Part shown: positions 27,001-35,627 of the stretch, one piece after another
How positions within the stretch are numbered: the first letter of the stretch is position 1
How the letters are laid out: every line of letters starts with the position of its first letter
NCBI GenBank assembly: GCA_002361425.1
Contig: DESW01000025.1
Location: 1 to 64,000, forward strand
Length of the DNA: 64,000 nt
Direction: 5' to 3'
Origin: Candidatus Saccharibacteria bacterium UBA3304
GTDB lineage: Bacteria; Patescibacteriota; Saccharimonadia; Saccharimonadales; Saccharimonadaceae
Notes under the pieces: generated by a model
The model's input: only the letters and a program-made list of their open reading frames with translations
What the model was told of the DNA's origin: nothing
Database searches by the model: none
Program-made: the position numbers and the translations under genes

Positions 27001-29229
27001 GAGCTCACGGACTTTGTCGCCATAATGGAGGACGCCGCAAACCTTAACTTTCTGGCCATAGTATAGAGTGCCTTGGACAGTTACCGTCTTTTTGCCGGAG
27101 ACATTCGTTTTGTTAGCCTGGTTAGAAGTAAACTCGCCACGATCTACCCAGGTATTGTAAGTGCCGTTGGTACGGTTAATATTGTACGTCTGGCCGCTAC
27201 CGTCAGCCGCTTCAATTGTCTCTTTAGTCTTCCACTTATTCTTAACCTGATAGTTTTCTGCACCAGTATCTTTTACGTTGTCGGTGTTGGTGCGGTTGAC
27301 AAAATAGGTGAAGGTAATCGTAAACTTGCCGTCGGAGCTGGTCGTATTCAGATCATAGTTATTGCTTCTGGCTGTAGATGCGCTACTATGTGTACCAGAA
27401 TCAGCTTTAATCTCAGCATCGCCCTGCTTGAAGTGGACGTGGCGGCGCCAACGAGTAATCCAGTTACATGCAGATGATGAAGTGGTACCACTCCAGGACC
27501 CGCCACTATAGCTAGCTCTGGCTGAAATGGAAGTACATTTGGACGGGGCAGTTTTGTAATCGTTCTGGCCGTTGCCTAGGAGAAGATCGGAGTCGTTAAC
27601 CTTTTCCCAATTCTTAGTTTGCTTCTTGTTGTCATAGTCTTGCCAATAAGTTTTGCCACTTTCACAGCCAGGATAGTAGTAGACGTAGGTTTTTTCTTGC
27701 TTGTGTCCGGTACATGGCTTATAGCAGGACCCTGCAATCTTTTTGCCTTTAGAATCGTATTTGCAGATTTCGTCGCCCCATTTATTGCAGTCGCCGTCAT
27801 GGTATGTGCCATTCCAGTGGTAGTTGTTTTCGCCTGGATGACCATCTGGCAAATCCTGTGTGCCTGTGCCGTGTAGGGTTGGGCCTTCAGAAGTTAGACT
27901 GCCACTGACGTAATACCAGTAGTATGTGTATGGTCTATATGAGCGTTCACATTGGCTGCCTGTGCCGTACGTTAAGTTTCCGTGGCTATAGTGGCTGTTG
28001 CCGGTTCCGGTCTTGCCGGATGGGACAGTACCGCCAGAGTTTCCATTAATCCAGGATTCATGATAGATTTTCCACTTTTGGCTATTCGTGTCGTAGCCCT
28101 TATTGCACTCGTTGCCCTTATGTTGTCCAGCTGCGTCGACGGAACAGGATTGCTTGGCGGTAAAGTCGCCACCGGCTGGGCGTTTGAATTGAACGCAGTT
28201 GTTGCCGGTATTAGCCGTGGATTCGACGGTGCCATCATCTTTGACCTTTGAATCATAATAGAGGGTTTGACAGACGGTAACTGTGCTGCCGTACGGCACG
28301 GATACGGAGAAGGAATCGGTCTTTGCGCTCTTTTCTTGTCCCTTAGTGAAGTCGCTATTTGTTTTTGATAGCGCCGTGCCGTAGCCGCTCGGATCGCTGT
28401 AGACGGTTGTGCGATAATTATTTTTTACGGCGCCATCTTTACCGTCTGTACCGCGTTTGACGTTATGAGAAAAAGTAACAGTTGCGCTGCTTTTTGTGAG
28501 CGTCGTGCCGTTGCCGACTGGGGATCCGTCGACGTAGATAGTAGTGGAGCCAGTAAAGCTTGCGCCGGAGTTTTTAACGCCATCACCATAACAGAACCAG
28601 CTAAGTGTACTATTCCAGATGTCAGATTCGCCCTGCGAGTAACCGAACTTATTTAGCCAATCGTAGTATTCAGTTTTAACGTCAGAATCCCTCTTCTTGT
28701 AGTCGGCATATGCAATTAGTTCACCGTCGCTAGTGTAGAATTTGTGGCTAAGCTGACTATCGGAAAAATCGCTGTAGTGTAAGTCTCGATTAGAGCTGCC
28801 GTATTGGTGTTCCGGGTTACCGGCCGTTGAGTAACCATTCATTGAAACGTTGGTATAGGCATATGCTGAGCCCCAGTGCCTTAGGCTTTTCTGAACATAA
28901 AAACCGTAGTGCCAGAAACCGCCATAATCGGCGCATTTTGAGCTAACGGTCTTGATGCCGCCGGAGTTGGCGGACGCTGGGCCGAAATTAATGTCGCGTT
29001 TCATGCCTGGTGCGTATTTGAAGTGTACCCAGCCATAGCCATCATCGGAACAAACGCCGTAGCCGGTACCTGCTGTATAATAATAGCTTTTTCCGCCGCA
29101 GCTACCACCGACATTACCGCCTTCGCCCTGCTCTGCGAAAAGATATTCGGAGTTTAGTAATGCGCAAGCGGCAATCGCTGCAATAATAGCTAGAACAAAT
29201 TTCTTCGCTCCATTAGTCTTCTTTGACAT
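24064..29229 (-). CDS. Giant secreted protein of unknown function
   Basis: 1721 aa from the ATG at 29229, where GAGGG lies about 9 nt upstream; in-frame codons upstream belong to the overlapping partner gene. Signal peptide at about residues 1-33. The rest is Gly/Ser/Thr/Asn/Tyr-rich and mostly beta. Repeated Ig-like units show a TVTVCQTLYY / VKVCGVLHYGDK / NKVCIEMSI strand and a later Cys before a K/R-rich strand, so disulfides are likely. A second region near the C-terminus has ANSVIVYQADTIVINSSI, a GGGNGGDQYRRAEIF segment and the tail SRELPSRY. No membrane anchor or sorting signal is visible. The start overlaps the transmembrane partner by 17 nt. It may be a surface appendage or host-attachment factor; this is inference. 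Confidence 0.8.
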   Translation of the reverse strand: MSKKTNGAKKFVLAIIAAIAACALLNSEYLFAEQGEGGNVGGSCGGKSYYYTAGTGYGVCSDDGYGWVHFKYAPGMKRDINFGPASANSGGIKTVSSKCADYGGFWHYGFYVQKSLRHWGSAYAYTNVSMNGYSTAGNPEHQYGSSNRDLHYSDFSDSQLSHKFYTSDGELIAYADYKKRDSDVKTEYYDWLNKFGYSQGESDIWNSTLSWFCYGDGVKNSGASFTGSTTIYVDGSPVGNGTTLTKSSATVTFSHNVKRGTDGKDGAVKNNYRTTVYSDPSGYGTALSKTNSDFTKGQEKSAKTDSFSVSVPYGSTVTVCQTLYYDSKVKDDGTVESTANTGNNCVQFKRPAGGDFTAKQSCSVDAAGQHKGNECNKGYDTNSQKWKIYHESWINGNSGGTVPSGKTGTGNSHYSHGNLTYGTGSQCERSYRPYTYYWYYVSGSLTSEGPTLHGTGTQDLPDGHPGENNYHWNGTYHDGDCNKWGDEICKYDSKGKKIAGSCYKPCTGHKQEKTYVYYYPGCESGKTYWQDYDNKKQTKNWEKVNDSDLLLGNGQNDYKTAPSKCTSISARASYSGGSWSGTTSSSACNWITRWRRHVHFKQGDAEIKADSGTHSSASTARSNNYDLNTTSSDGKFTITFTYFVNRTNTDNVKDTGAENYQVKNKWKTKETIEAADGSGQTYNINRTNGTYNTWVDRGEFTSNQANKTNVSGKKTVTVQGTLYYGQKVKVCGVLHYGDKVRELDNNGSEIEHETDSIAGCVYVHRDVKKCDEFGNAVISHQQGDNMAKIGVINKSIGMTNYAYTTWNYNQGRINTASPNITSVWARPGDNVRYDVQYCMAANYSDAVHLIDGHPISGRNASDTNQDTKLYMKGNSEARDRFTGKVDEVRRSHYLFGKEVSKHDSIDYKNDKTIPITFPYIYRENNGTVKQQSISDSTTIGGKKSPSSSMGTTYSCPNDGVASSSSGYYQVAGKVINTAGTYDSPSGYDFALNDRYTINGCGSNRTQSLDVGRELSESLMWTNLSVKVSGGVSYGTYRADYASQAYVRVPYNYTAKPFLKNNSKPEGTVQIGGKMMTTPGIAVFPRKNCAFLNGFGTTLTRPDQCSANNSYSTYATVTKPTKVTYTSYYIDDNGIRRNFNQESIVVRANTQSNLSGAVGHPTGRGNSGGPELDDDYVVDIPNNINPGNKVCIEMSITPADSHNNVSQAVVMGASLNYAAAEDTSNRYKTFWALREDGDTTAYATTCSTAVKRPTVSIEDSNLYSATNVTTSVISRWNNSKSDPKYYLFGSWSEYGIFGNVKTATKGDSVSTLGMASGASYGYNQSSYNHRTTVTGYNPLPLTVIVYNKGPKNGTYHYNYNRITMPNTQRVIVYNYATKDDGSHYYQLASNTTHTIYPNIYTFANAPIVNASDTAGTAPSNSKICNHATQTFANNECDSGKLGSNKVGADAAKTFYESILDRYKTDTVTKTDGAPRIGSYIDITNHNAEAKQFDNTDDEDAALYKNVGNGKAFLGYSSGADLDLSSLAIALDKDAGGTNTYLGRTANSVIVYQADTIVINSSIIANADEKKGPSDFRMPIIIANKVWFTGTPKRIDAIIIAKEELNTCKWNNYNSFVNNVLPSFPTGKAQHDAAGNTLYTLWSNKPNEMSSSVCTNELRFTAPVIVKGKVVLNRTSGGGNGGDQYRRAEIFELNPATYLWSYYEMSRYSQATTTYSRELPSRY

Positions 29230-30307
29230 AGTTGCCCTCTTCGCTTTCTTTAACATCTAATTCTTCGATTTGCTTTTGATACCAATCGGATTTTTGCGTA
29301 TCTCCACCCTCGAAGTATGCTAACGAGTAGACATTATAGATGGTTGCTTTTTCGATATCGTTGATAGCCATATCGGATACGCTGTCTAGTTTACTTATTA
29401 CAGTCTCATAGCTCATCGGCATGATACTGAGGATAAAGCGAGCATATTCGATCGTGTAATAGAATAGTTTTGCGTCGTCTTTTTCGTCTTCCGCCTGCTT
29501 GATTAATTCTTCTGCTTTTTTGCAAGCATTATTGTAGTCGTCGCCATCGCCTTCATTGTATGCGGTCTGTATTTGACTAATGAATTCCTTGCTATATTCG
29601 TAACGAAGATCGAATTTTGTGTTAGCCTGTTTGATTTTCTGTTCTTTCGGAACAACTACGGTGTAATAGTAGTTGTACGAACGCCAAACGAAATAGCCGA
29701 ATACGGCTAGTGCAATAAGAACTGCAATAGTGATAAATTTATGCCAGCCGCGCCAGAGCGATTTGAAGAAATTAGCGATTGCACCAAAGAATGCAGCATC
29801 GCGTTTGTGCCCTCTTTCGACGGCGGCAAGATGGCGGAGATGCTTTTCTTCGGCGACGATTTCTTTATGGGCATTCTTTTCCAGCTCGTCATTGTATTTT
29901 TGTTGACGAGTGCGTTCGGCGGCTGCGGCTTTTTCTGCGCGAGCCGTTTCCTTTTCGGCACGGCGCTGTTCTGCAAGAATACGCTTCGAATCGGCTGCCT
30001 GCTTGCGCTCGGCTTCGCGCTGAAGCTTATCGGCATCTTTAATATTAACGAAGAAATTAGTCTTTTTGCGGTTGCGAATGTCTTCTGCGGAGAATTCAAG
30101 ATCTGCGTCATTGGCAGTAATAGTGCCGTTGGCTTCTGGCCCATCAGCGTAAACATCATAATTAACCCCGTCGTCACCGATTGGTTCGTCCGGGTCTATC
30201 ATCTGGCTCGGTTCTGGAGGATTTTTCCCCTCTCCTACAGGGGTAGTTTTCGCAGTTTTTTCCTCAGAATCGAATGCACCAGGATTCTCCACTTCTCCCG
30301 CATTCAT
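29213..30307 (-). CDS. Single-pass membrane protein with coiled coil, partner of the giant protein
   Basis: 364 aa. An acidic, disordered N-terminus (1-85) is followed by a Lys/Ala/Glu/Arg coiled coil (about 90-165). One membrane helix lies near residue 190-212 (FITIAVLIALAVFGYFVW), then an alpha-helical, TPR-like outer domain. Topology would put the coiled coil in the cytoplasm and the helical domain outside, where it could hold or export the giant protein. TAAAAT 6 nt before the ATG (with TTGCGT at -35) implies a leaderless mRNA. Function unknown. Confidence 0.78.
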   Translation of the reverse strand: MNAGEVENPGAFDSEEKTAKTTPVGEGKNPPEPSQMIDPDEPIGDDGVNYDVYADGPEANGTITANDADLEFSAEDIRNRKKTNFFVNIKDADKLQREAERKQAADSKRILAEQRRAEKETARAEKAAAAERTRQQKYNDELEKNAHKEIVAEEKHLRHLAAVERGHKRDAAFFGAIANFFKSLWRGWHKFITIAVLIALAVFGYFVWRSYNYYYTVVVPKEQKIKQANTKFDLRYEYSKEFISQIQTAYNEGDGDDYNNACKKAEELIKQAEDEKDDAKLFYYTIEYARFILSIMPMSYETVISKLDSVSDMAINDIEKATIYNVYSLAYFEGGDTQKSDWYQKQIEELDVKESEEGNYVKED

Positions 30308-30313
30308 AGTTCC

Positions 30314-30343
30314 ATTTTAGCAAAAGCGTTTCGTAAAACGCAA
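30314..30343 (-). promoter_or_regulatory. Promoter of the giant-protein operon
   Basis: TTGCGT (30338-30343), 18-nt spacer ending in TGC, TAAAAT (30314-30319). The predicted +1 is the ATG at 30307. Confidence 0.6.
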
Positions 30344-30360
30344 GCGTTTTTAATGTTTTT

Positions 30361-31599
30361 TTATGTAATTGAATGGTCTAAATAGCGCGTGGAGCCGAAT
30401 GGGATTTTGCATTTTACTTGGTCGGTGCCGAAGCTGTCTGCAGAGTGAATTTTGCGAGCGCCGAAGCGTAGATTGATTTTGTCGGTTGTGGCGCAGATTG
30501 TATCGATGTGGTCTTTTCTCGGCTGATCAAAACAAAGTTGTGCGTCGGCGGTAGGCTGGAGCTTATATAGCGTAATGCCGATAATACGGACTGGGCATGG
30601 AAGTTTCTTATAAAGTTCACGCGCAAGGCGGGCGATTTCATAGTCGCTATTGAAGGCCTCTTTCGCGATGAGCTGAGTGTGAGTGTAGCCGCGCGTAAAA
30701 TCGTAAGTCCAGGCATAAATGCCGCGTGCGTAAAGCTGCTTACTGCGCAGGCGGTAGCCAACATCCTCAGCAAGATGAACGAGACGAGCGTCAGTCTCGG
30801 CACGCGAGAGATTCTTGCCATCCAAGACAAACTGGCGGCCGACAGTCTTGATATCACTAGTAGTGCTGTCGACTTCAATGCCGCGAAGACGGCGGTACCA
30901 TTTGTGGCCGTCGATACTTTTGCAGACGAGCTTCACGAGCGTATCTTCGTTGGCGTCTAGGAATTGCAGTGGCGTCATAATACCAACGGCGTTAAGACGG
31001 GCTTCCATACGGACATTAATGCCTGGTAAGTCGGTAAGTTTTAGTGTGGCGAAGATTTCGCGCTGATTCTCGGCGGTAATTTCGTCGAGGCCGTCAGGCT
31101 TATGAAGCTCGCCGGCGAGTTTGGCGAGAAAACGATTGCTAGCGATGCCAACGTTGCAGCGCATATAACAGCCAATTTCGTCTTTAAGGCGCTGTTTAAT
31201 CTCGTAGCCGAGCTCAAAGCGACTGCGCTCGTAGATATGCTTTGGCGACTGAGTAAGGTCGATGACGCCCTCGTCGATAGACTTCATGACGACGGAAGCA
31301 GAATAGTCGCTCATGATGCGTTTAAGTTTTTCGTGTACAAAAATGAATTTGTCCGGTTCGGTTTCGGCGTAGATGAGGCCGGGGCAGATAGCGGAAGCTT
31401 CGCGACTTCGCATGCCGACTTTGACGCCGTAAGCTTTGGCTTCGTAACTGGCGGCAATAATACAGGAATTTGGGACGAGGCGATTCGTGATGGCGACTGG
31501 GCGACCGCGTAGCATTGGTCTACTCTGCTGCTCGATAGTAGCGAAGCAGGAGTTGAGGTCGATATAAAGAATGTCGTTAGGTGGGCGGCGTTCAAGCAT
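30361..31599 (-). CDS. dinB: Y-family translesion DNA polymerase (DinB/ImuB group)
   Basis: 412 aa from the ATG at 31599, six nt after GAAGGAG. Y-family polymerases copy past damaged bases. Motifs: DILYIDLNSCFATIEQQ (first metal Asp), SIDEGVIDLT (catalytic Asp-Glu), CNVGIASNRFLAKLAG, then helix-hairpin-helix LPGINVRMEARLNAVGI and a little-finger domain. The long 5' companion (31592) overlaps by 8 nt. Length and motifs fit an active polymerase rather than the inactive ImuB form. It would act in DNA damage tolerance beside UvrAB. Confidence 0.92.
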   Translation of the reverse strand: MLERRPPNDILYIDLNSCFATIEQQSRPMLRGRPVAITNRLVPNSCIIAASYEAKAYGVKVGMRSREASAICPGLIYAETEPDKFIFVHEKLKRIMSDYSASVVMKSIDEGVIDLTQSPKHIYERSRFELGYEIKQRLKDEIGCYMRCNVGIASNRFLAKLAGELHKPDGLDEITAENQREIFATLKLTDLPGINVRMEARLNAVGIMTPLQFLDANEDTLVKLVCKSIDGHKWYRRLRGIEVDSTTSDIKTVGRQFVLDGKNLSRAETDARLVHLAEDVGYRLRSKQLYARGIYAWTYDFTRGYTHTQLIAKEAFNSDYEIARLARELYKKLPCPVRIIGITLYKLQPTADAQLCFDQPRKDHIDTICATTDKINLRFGARKIHSADSFGTDQVKCKIPFGSTRYLDHSIT

Positions 31600-31873
31600 A
31601 TTGGTCTCCTTCAAATTCTAGATACCAGTTGAGTGATTCGCTATCGAGCGTAATGCGGTAGTCGCTAGAGCCGTCTGTGATATCAAAGGCAAAGACGGTT
31701 TTAAGGCCATCGTAACGTGGATGGACGAGGCCTACTTCGCTAATGAGAACTTCCCTGCCGGATTTAGTGCGAAAAGCGACTGGGCGGCAGTGTCCGAGGA
31801 TACTGCGCGAAAAAGTAGCGTCAACGTCGATCGGCTCGTGTAGTGGGGTTTGATAAGAAGAAGATTGATCCAT
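31592..31873 (-). CDS. Small protein coupled to the Y-family polymerase
   Basis: 93 aa, predicted beta-rich. Core pattern CRPVAFRTKSGREVLISEV...ITLDSESLNWYLEFEG. It resembles small proteins encoded beside Y-family polymerases in Actinobacteria (DUF6504-like, tentative). It overlaps dinB by 8 nt and AAAGGA lies about 6 nt before its ATG. A weak paralogue is encoded alone at 61082-61342. It may be a regulator or subunit of the translesion polymerase. Confidence 0.68.
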   Translation of the reverse strand: MDQSSSYQTPLHEPIDVDATFSRSILGHCRPVAFRTKSGREVLISEVGLVHPRYDGLKTVFAFDITDGSSDYRITLDSESLNWYLEFEGDQYA

Positions 31874-31985
31874 AAAAATCCTTTGCGTATTTACGTTTTA
31901 TAGGGGTTTGACGCAATATTGGCGTCGGAAATTTATGAATCAGAGCCAGGGGCCGAAGCATAGCTCGATATAAATATTGTAGCAT

Positions 31986-32013
31986 AAAAAAGCCGTCACA
32001 GTACGTGGCGGCT
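31986..32013 (-). terminator. Intrinsic terminator of the zinc-ribbon gene
   Basis: On the minus strand AGCCGCCAC and GTGACGGCT form a 9-bp stem followed by TTTTTT. Between the stop and this stem (32014-32083) there is another hairpin, GGGTAG...CTACCC. I see no gene in 31874-32083. Confidence 0.8.
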
Positions 32014-32083
32014 CCTTCCGTAGGAATGAAATTGATTGGGTAGTATGAACGCCGAACGAACATATCTACCCGGTGGGTGCGAC

Positions 32084-32293
32084 TTACCAGAAAAGACCTG
32101 ACTTCTTGCCGTTGTTACATGATGCGCAAACACCGTCGCTATTTAAATCGCTCTTCGGCTGGCCGCAGTTCTTGCAGATGCCATACTTAGGAGCAGGATT
32201 AAAAATACCGGGATGAGTTGCGCATTTCTCGCAAAGATTATTGCTGTTAAGATAAGCTAAATCGTTGCAATTTGCACATCTTCCATAAGCCAC
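32084..32293 (-). CDS. Small double zinc-ribbon protein
   Basis: 69 aa with four CxxC knuckles: CANC, CEKC, CKNC and CASC, enough to bind two zinc ions. It starts at GTG 32293, with GGAGG about 8 nt upstream; the nearby ATG is out of frame. The protein is cytoplasmic, and zinc ribbons of this size usually bind nucleic acid or protein. It is a single-gene unit with a consensus promoter that lies inside the 3' end of the helicase gene. Confidence 0.78.
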   Translation of the reverse strand: MAYGRCANCNDLAYLNSNNLCEKCATHPGIFNPAPKYGICKNCGQPKSDLNSDGVCASCNNGKKSGLFW

Positions 32294-32361
32294 TCATATC
32301 ACCTCCTTCCGTGATAGATTGAAAAGATCAAAATAGACGATATATTATCTAACTGCGAATT

Positions 32362-32390
32362 ATTATACTATTTTTCGCTATTTATGTCAA
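32362..32390 (-). promoter_or_regulatory. Promoter of the zinc-ribbon gene
   Basis: TTGACA (32385-32390), 17-nt spacer, TATAAT (32362-32367), overlapping the helicase stop region. The leader is about 60 nt. Confidence 0.72.
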
Positions 32391-35300
32391 GCAAATTATT
32401 GGCGAAATCGAGGATTTTATCGAATTCGGAAACATCTGGGAAATCGAGCGCTTTAATATGTGCGTAGACGACCTTAATTAGTTGCTTAATGCGGCTTGCT
32501 TCTTCGTCATTAAACTCGAGCTCGAGCGGGCTAATATCGCCCTTCTCACCTGGCGCAATGAAGTCGATGCGACCTTTGGTGACTTTGTAGTTCTTGTAGT
32601 CGCGGCTGTCTTCGATGAGGAACTTGTAGAAGTAAAGCTGGAGCTTGTATTTGAGGATGGAGTTGTTCTTGTCGTCCCACTTGTACTTTGGCTTGGCGGT
32701 CTTAAAGTCGGCGACGGTAATGGTCTTAGTGTCTTCGTCGATCTCGATACGGTCGATCTTGCCGCCGAGTGGAATATCGTCGAGCATGATGTTCTCGCTG
32801 AAGAAACTACGTTCAGAATCAGCTTTAGTGCCGCGGAGCTGGTCGCCGCGTGCTTCGAGGAACTTCATGATTTCGGCTTCGCCGCGGTCACGGAGATCGC
32901 GTTTCTCGTCGTCGGTCATATCGGCCTCGTCGACGAGCTTTAAGAAGTGCTCGTAAGCCTGCTCATTGCTGAGGTTCTCTTTGTTAATTTTATCCATGAT
33001 TTCGTGGACGAAATTACCGTAATCCATGAAGAAGTTGCTCTCGCCCGGTACGCCAATAATGTAGGACTGGAGAAATGCGATTGGACCGGCGTATTCGACA
33101 TCGAGGAAGGTGTTGAGCTGGGTTGGATAAAGGCGGAGATGCTCTACTTTTGGCTTGTAGAGATTTTTGCGAACTTCGTCGTCTGGAACGTAATTGTCGA
33201 ACCAGAGTGATGGCGAAATATCTTTCGGCTCGAGTTCGGCGCTAGTGCTCGGAATGACTTCATTAAAGGCGGCCGGCATGGCGCGGCTATAGACTTTATC
33301 GTCCTGTTCAAAGGTGTCAAGGAATTTGAGACGATCAACGTTTTTGCCGGCAAAGTCGGAGCTACTAAAGCTCATGAGTAAGTGAGCTTTGGCGCGCGTA
33401 ATTGCGACGAAGAATACGCGAAGTTTTTCGTCGGCGGAGTCGCCGGTATGGCGTACGTATTCGAGGTTGCGTGGAAGTGTGAGACGGTCAGTATTGCCCT
33501 TTGCGTCGGCCCAGTTGTAGTTATCAACGGCGATCATAAAGACGTAGTCATACTCAAGACCTTTACTGGAATGAACGGTCTGTACGACGACAGCATCGTC
33601 GGATTCGTGGTATGGTGAACGGTCAAGAATTTGGATTTCAGCGTTCTCGTATGCTTCAAGTTTGGCGACAAAATCGGCAAGCTTGAGCTTAGTATTGCTC
33701 TTGGCGAAGATACTATCGCGGAGCGTATTGAGATTGCTATAGAAATCGTAATCGTCGGTATCATTAAAGACCTTGGCGACGATTTGTGTGACGATATATT
33801 CGGCAGAATAAGTGCTAATTTTGGCGGCTAGTTCGATGCACCAATTAATTGCGGCCTTGATGTAATCTGGGCGGTCCTCTTTCTGCATCTCTTCAATAAT
33901 CGTGTCGCGATTAGTGTGCGCATCGTTAATAAGTGCAATTATTTCCGGCGCAGAAATACCCCAGTTTTCGAGTGAGAAAAGATGGAAGCAATATTGGTCG
34001 GCGCGTTGAAGTTTGCCTTCAGAAATAGCTTGCAAGAACTTGCAGAATTCAACGAGCGTAGCGACTTTTGGATTGTCGAGAATGTTTTCGCGGCGTTCAT
34101 AAGAAACGCGAATGTCTAGCGCGTGAAGGTATGGCAGAATTGAAATTAGGTGTTTGTGCTTTGGTGCGATAATGGAGATTTTACTGCCGACGACGCCGCT
34201 GTCGAGCAAAGCTTTGATTGAGCGCGCGACGTGCGAGTATTCGGCTTGATAACTCTTAAATTCGCGGTATTCGATATTGGTTTCTGCTGGTGGGTTTTCG
34301 GCAGTAATATTTTTGTCGATGCCGACGTTCGGTGCGGCACAAAAGCGATCTTCGCCCTGCTCGATTACGTTATGGGCGAGCTCAAGAATCTCGGCGCTAG
34401 AACGATAGTTTTTACTGAGTAAAATATGCTTTGGATGATACTTGGCGTCGAACTCAAAGAAGTTAGAGCTATTGGCGCCCTGGAAGCCGTAAATTGCCTG
34501 ATCGTCGTCGCCTACGGCCATAATATTTGGGCGGCCCTCATTGCTTGGATTGTCTGTGAGCTGTGCGACGAGTTGACTCTGCGCATCATTAGTATCCTGG
34601 TATTCATCGAGCAAAATATACTGGAAACGCTCCTGCGCGTTATAACGTTTTTCGGCGTCATTTTTAAGTAATTCGATGGCGGTAAGAATCATGTCATCAT
34701 AGTCATAGAGACCTTTTTCGGTAAGGATTTTTGTATACTCGCGCATGATAAAGGCGAGGTCGGCAAGCTTGTCGTTAGCGATAGAATCGGCAAAAATGTA
34801 GCGGTCGCTGGAGTCCTTTTTGAAGAACTTATCGCGCCAAGCGCGGAGCTCGGTTGCGATGCTGGTTTCGCCGTCGTATTTTAGCAAAATATCGGCGAGG
34901 CTGCGGTAATAAATATGGGCGAGTGGCTCGACGCGGTCGGTGATGTATTCTGGTGCGTTATTAATAAAATCTTTGAGCGCTTCGAGGATACCCTGATAGT
35001 GCGGAACATTGGTTGGATATTTCTTGCCGATTTGTTGCAAATCGCCATCGATGGCGCTGAGAATGAGACCGTTGTCGGTTTTGTTGCGAAGAATGATTTT
35101 GTCGATATCGTCGGCGTTAATGGCAGCAGCTTTGAGGTTGCCGATAGCGCCAATAATGTCTTTGGTCCAGAATTCGCCGCGTAGCGGTGCGGTGATCTTG
35201 AGTTTGCTCTGAATATCGCGAATAATCTGGAAACGCTCGAGTTCGTCGATGCTGTTTTTGAGATCTGGACGATGCTCTTGGAGAATATAGGAACCGAAGG

Positions 35301-35589
35301 AATGATAGGTATGAATCTGGACTTTGTAGGCTTCCGGGCCAATGAAGTCAGCGAGACGATGACGCATGTTGCTAGCGGCGGCTTCGGTGAAAGTAAGACA
35401 AAGAATATTGTCTGGCGTAGCGTCAGTCTGTTTTAAAATGTTGGCGACGCGGACGGAAAGCAACTGAGTTTTGCCGGTACCTGGACCTGCAATAACTAGC
35501 AATGGGCCGTCGATATGATCGACTGCTTCGCGCTGTTGGTCGTTAAGTTTTTCGTATGCTTTTGAAAACGCGTCATCAAAAATATCCAT
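32368..35589 (-). CDS. UvrD/AddA-type helicase fused to a RecB-like nuclease domain
   Basis: 1073 aa. A superfamily 1A helicase with Walker A AGPGTGKTQ (Lys40), motif II LDEYQDTND, VGDDDQAIYGFQGA, and VQTVHSSKGLEYDYVF plus VAITRAK in the C-terminal helicase domain. The last 250 residues carry a PD-(D/E)xK nuclease pattern (GGKIDRIEID...ITVADFKTAKPKY). It probably unwinds and resects DNA ends for recombination repair, doing in one chain what RecBCD or AddAB do in several. TATAAT 6 nt before the ATG implies a leaderless mRNA, inside a 9-bp-arm palindrome. Confidence 0.9.
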   Translation of the reverse strand: MDIFDDAFSKAYEKLNDQQREAVDHIDGPLLVIAGPGTGKTQLLSVRVANILKQTDATPDNILCLTFTEAAASNMRHRLADFIGPEAYKVQIHTYHSFGSYILQEHRPDLKNSIDELERFQIIRDIQSKLKITAPLRGEFWTKDIIGAIGNLKAAAINADDIDKIILRNKTDNGLILSAIDGDLQQIGKKYPTNVPHYQGILEALKDFINNAPEYITDRVEPLAHIYYRSLADILLKYDGETSIATELRAWRDKFFKKDSSDRYIFADSIANDKLADLAFIMREYTKILTEKGLYDYDDMILTAIELLKNDAEKRYNAQERFQYILLDEYQDTNDAQSQLVAQLTDNPSNEGRPNIMAVGDDDQAIYGFQGANSSNFFEFDAKYHPKHILLSKNYRSSAEILELAHNVIEQGEDRFCAAPNVGIDKNITAENPPAETNIEYREFKSYQAEYSHVARSIKALLDSGVVGSKISIIAPKHKHLISILPYLHALDIRVSYERRENILDNPKVATLVEFCKFLQAISEGKLQRADQYCFHLFSLENWGISAPEIIALINDAHTNRDTIIEEMQKEDRPDYIKAAINWCIELAAKISTYSAEYIVTQIVAKVFNDTDDYDFYSNLNTLRDSIFAKSNTKLKLADFVAKLEAYENAEIQILDRSPYHESDDAVVVQTVHSSKGLEYDYVFMIAVDNYNWADAKGNTDRLTLPRNLEYVRHTGDSADEKLRVFFVAITRAKAHLLMSFSSSDFAGKNVDRLKFLDTFEQDDKVYSRAMPAAFNEVIPSTSAELEPKDISPSLWFDNYVPDDEVRKNLYKPKVEHLRLYPTQLNTFLDVEYAGPIAFLQSYIIGVPGESNFFMDYGNFVHEIMDKINKENLSNEQAYEHFLKLVDEADMTDDEKRDLRDRGEAEIMKFLEARGDQLRGTKADSERSFFSENIMLDDIPLGGKIDRIEIDEDTKTITVADFKTAKPKYKWDDKNNSILKYKLQLYFYKFLIEDSRDYKNYKVTKGRIDFIAPGEKGDISPLELEFNDEEASRIKQLIKVVYAHIKALDFPDVSEFDKILDFANNLLDINSEK

Positions 35590-35613
35590 AGTTTTATTAT
35601 AACTTATGGATAT
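35582..35613 (-). promoter_or_regulatory. Leaderless promoter of the helicase inside a palindrome
   Basis: Arms ATATCCATA (35582-35590) and TATGGATAT (35605-35613) are perfect inverted repeats. TATAAT (35596-35601, minus strand) lies between them, and one arm is the start codon region. Confidence 0.5.
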
Positions 35614-35627
35614 CTTTGAGTGATTAA

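Noticed and set aside
31821..32063. 80-codon open frame on the minus strand
   Set aside because: It crosses the zinc-ribbon gene terminator and has no ribosome site or domain.
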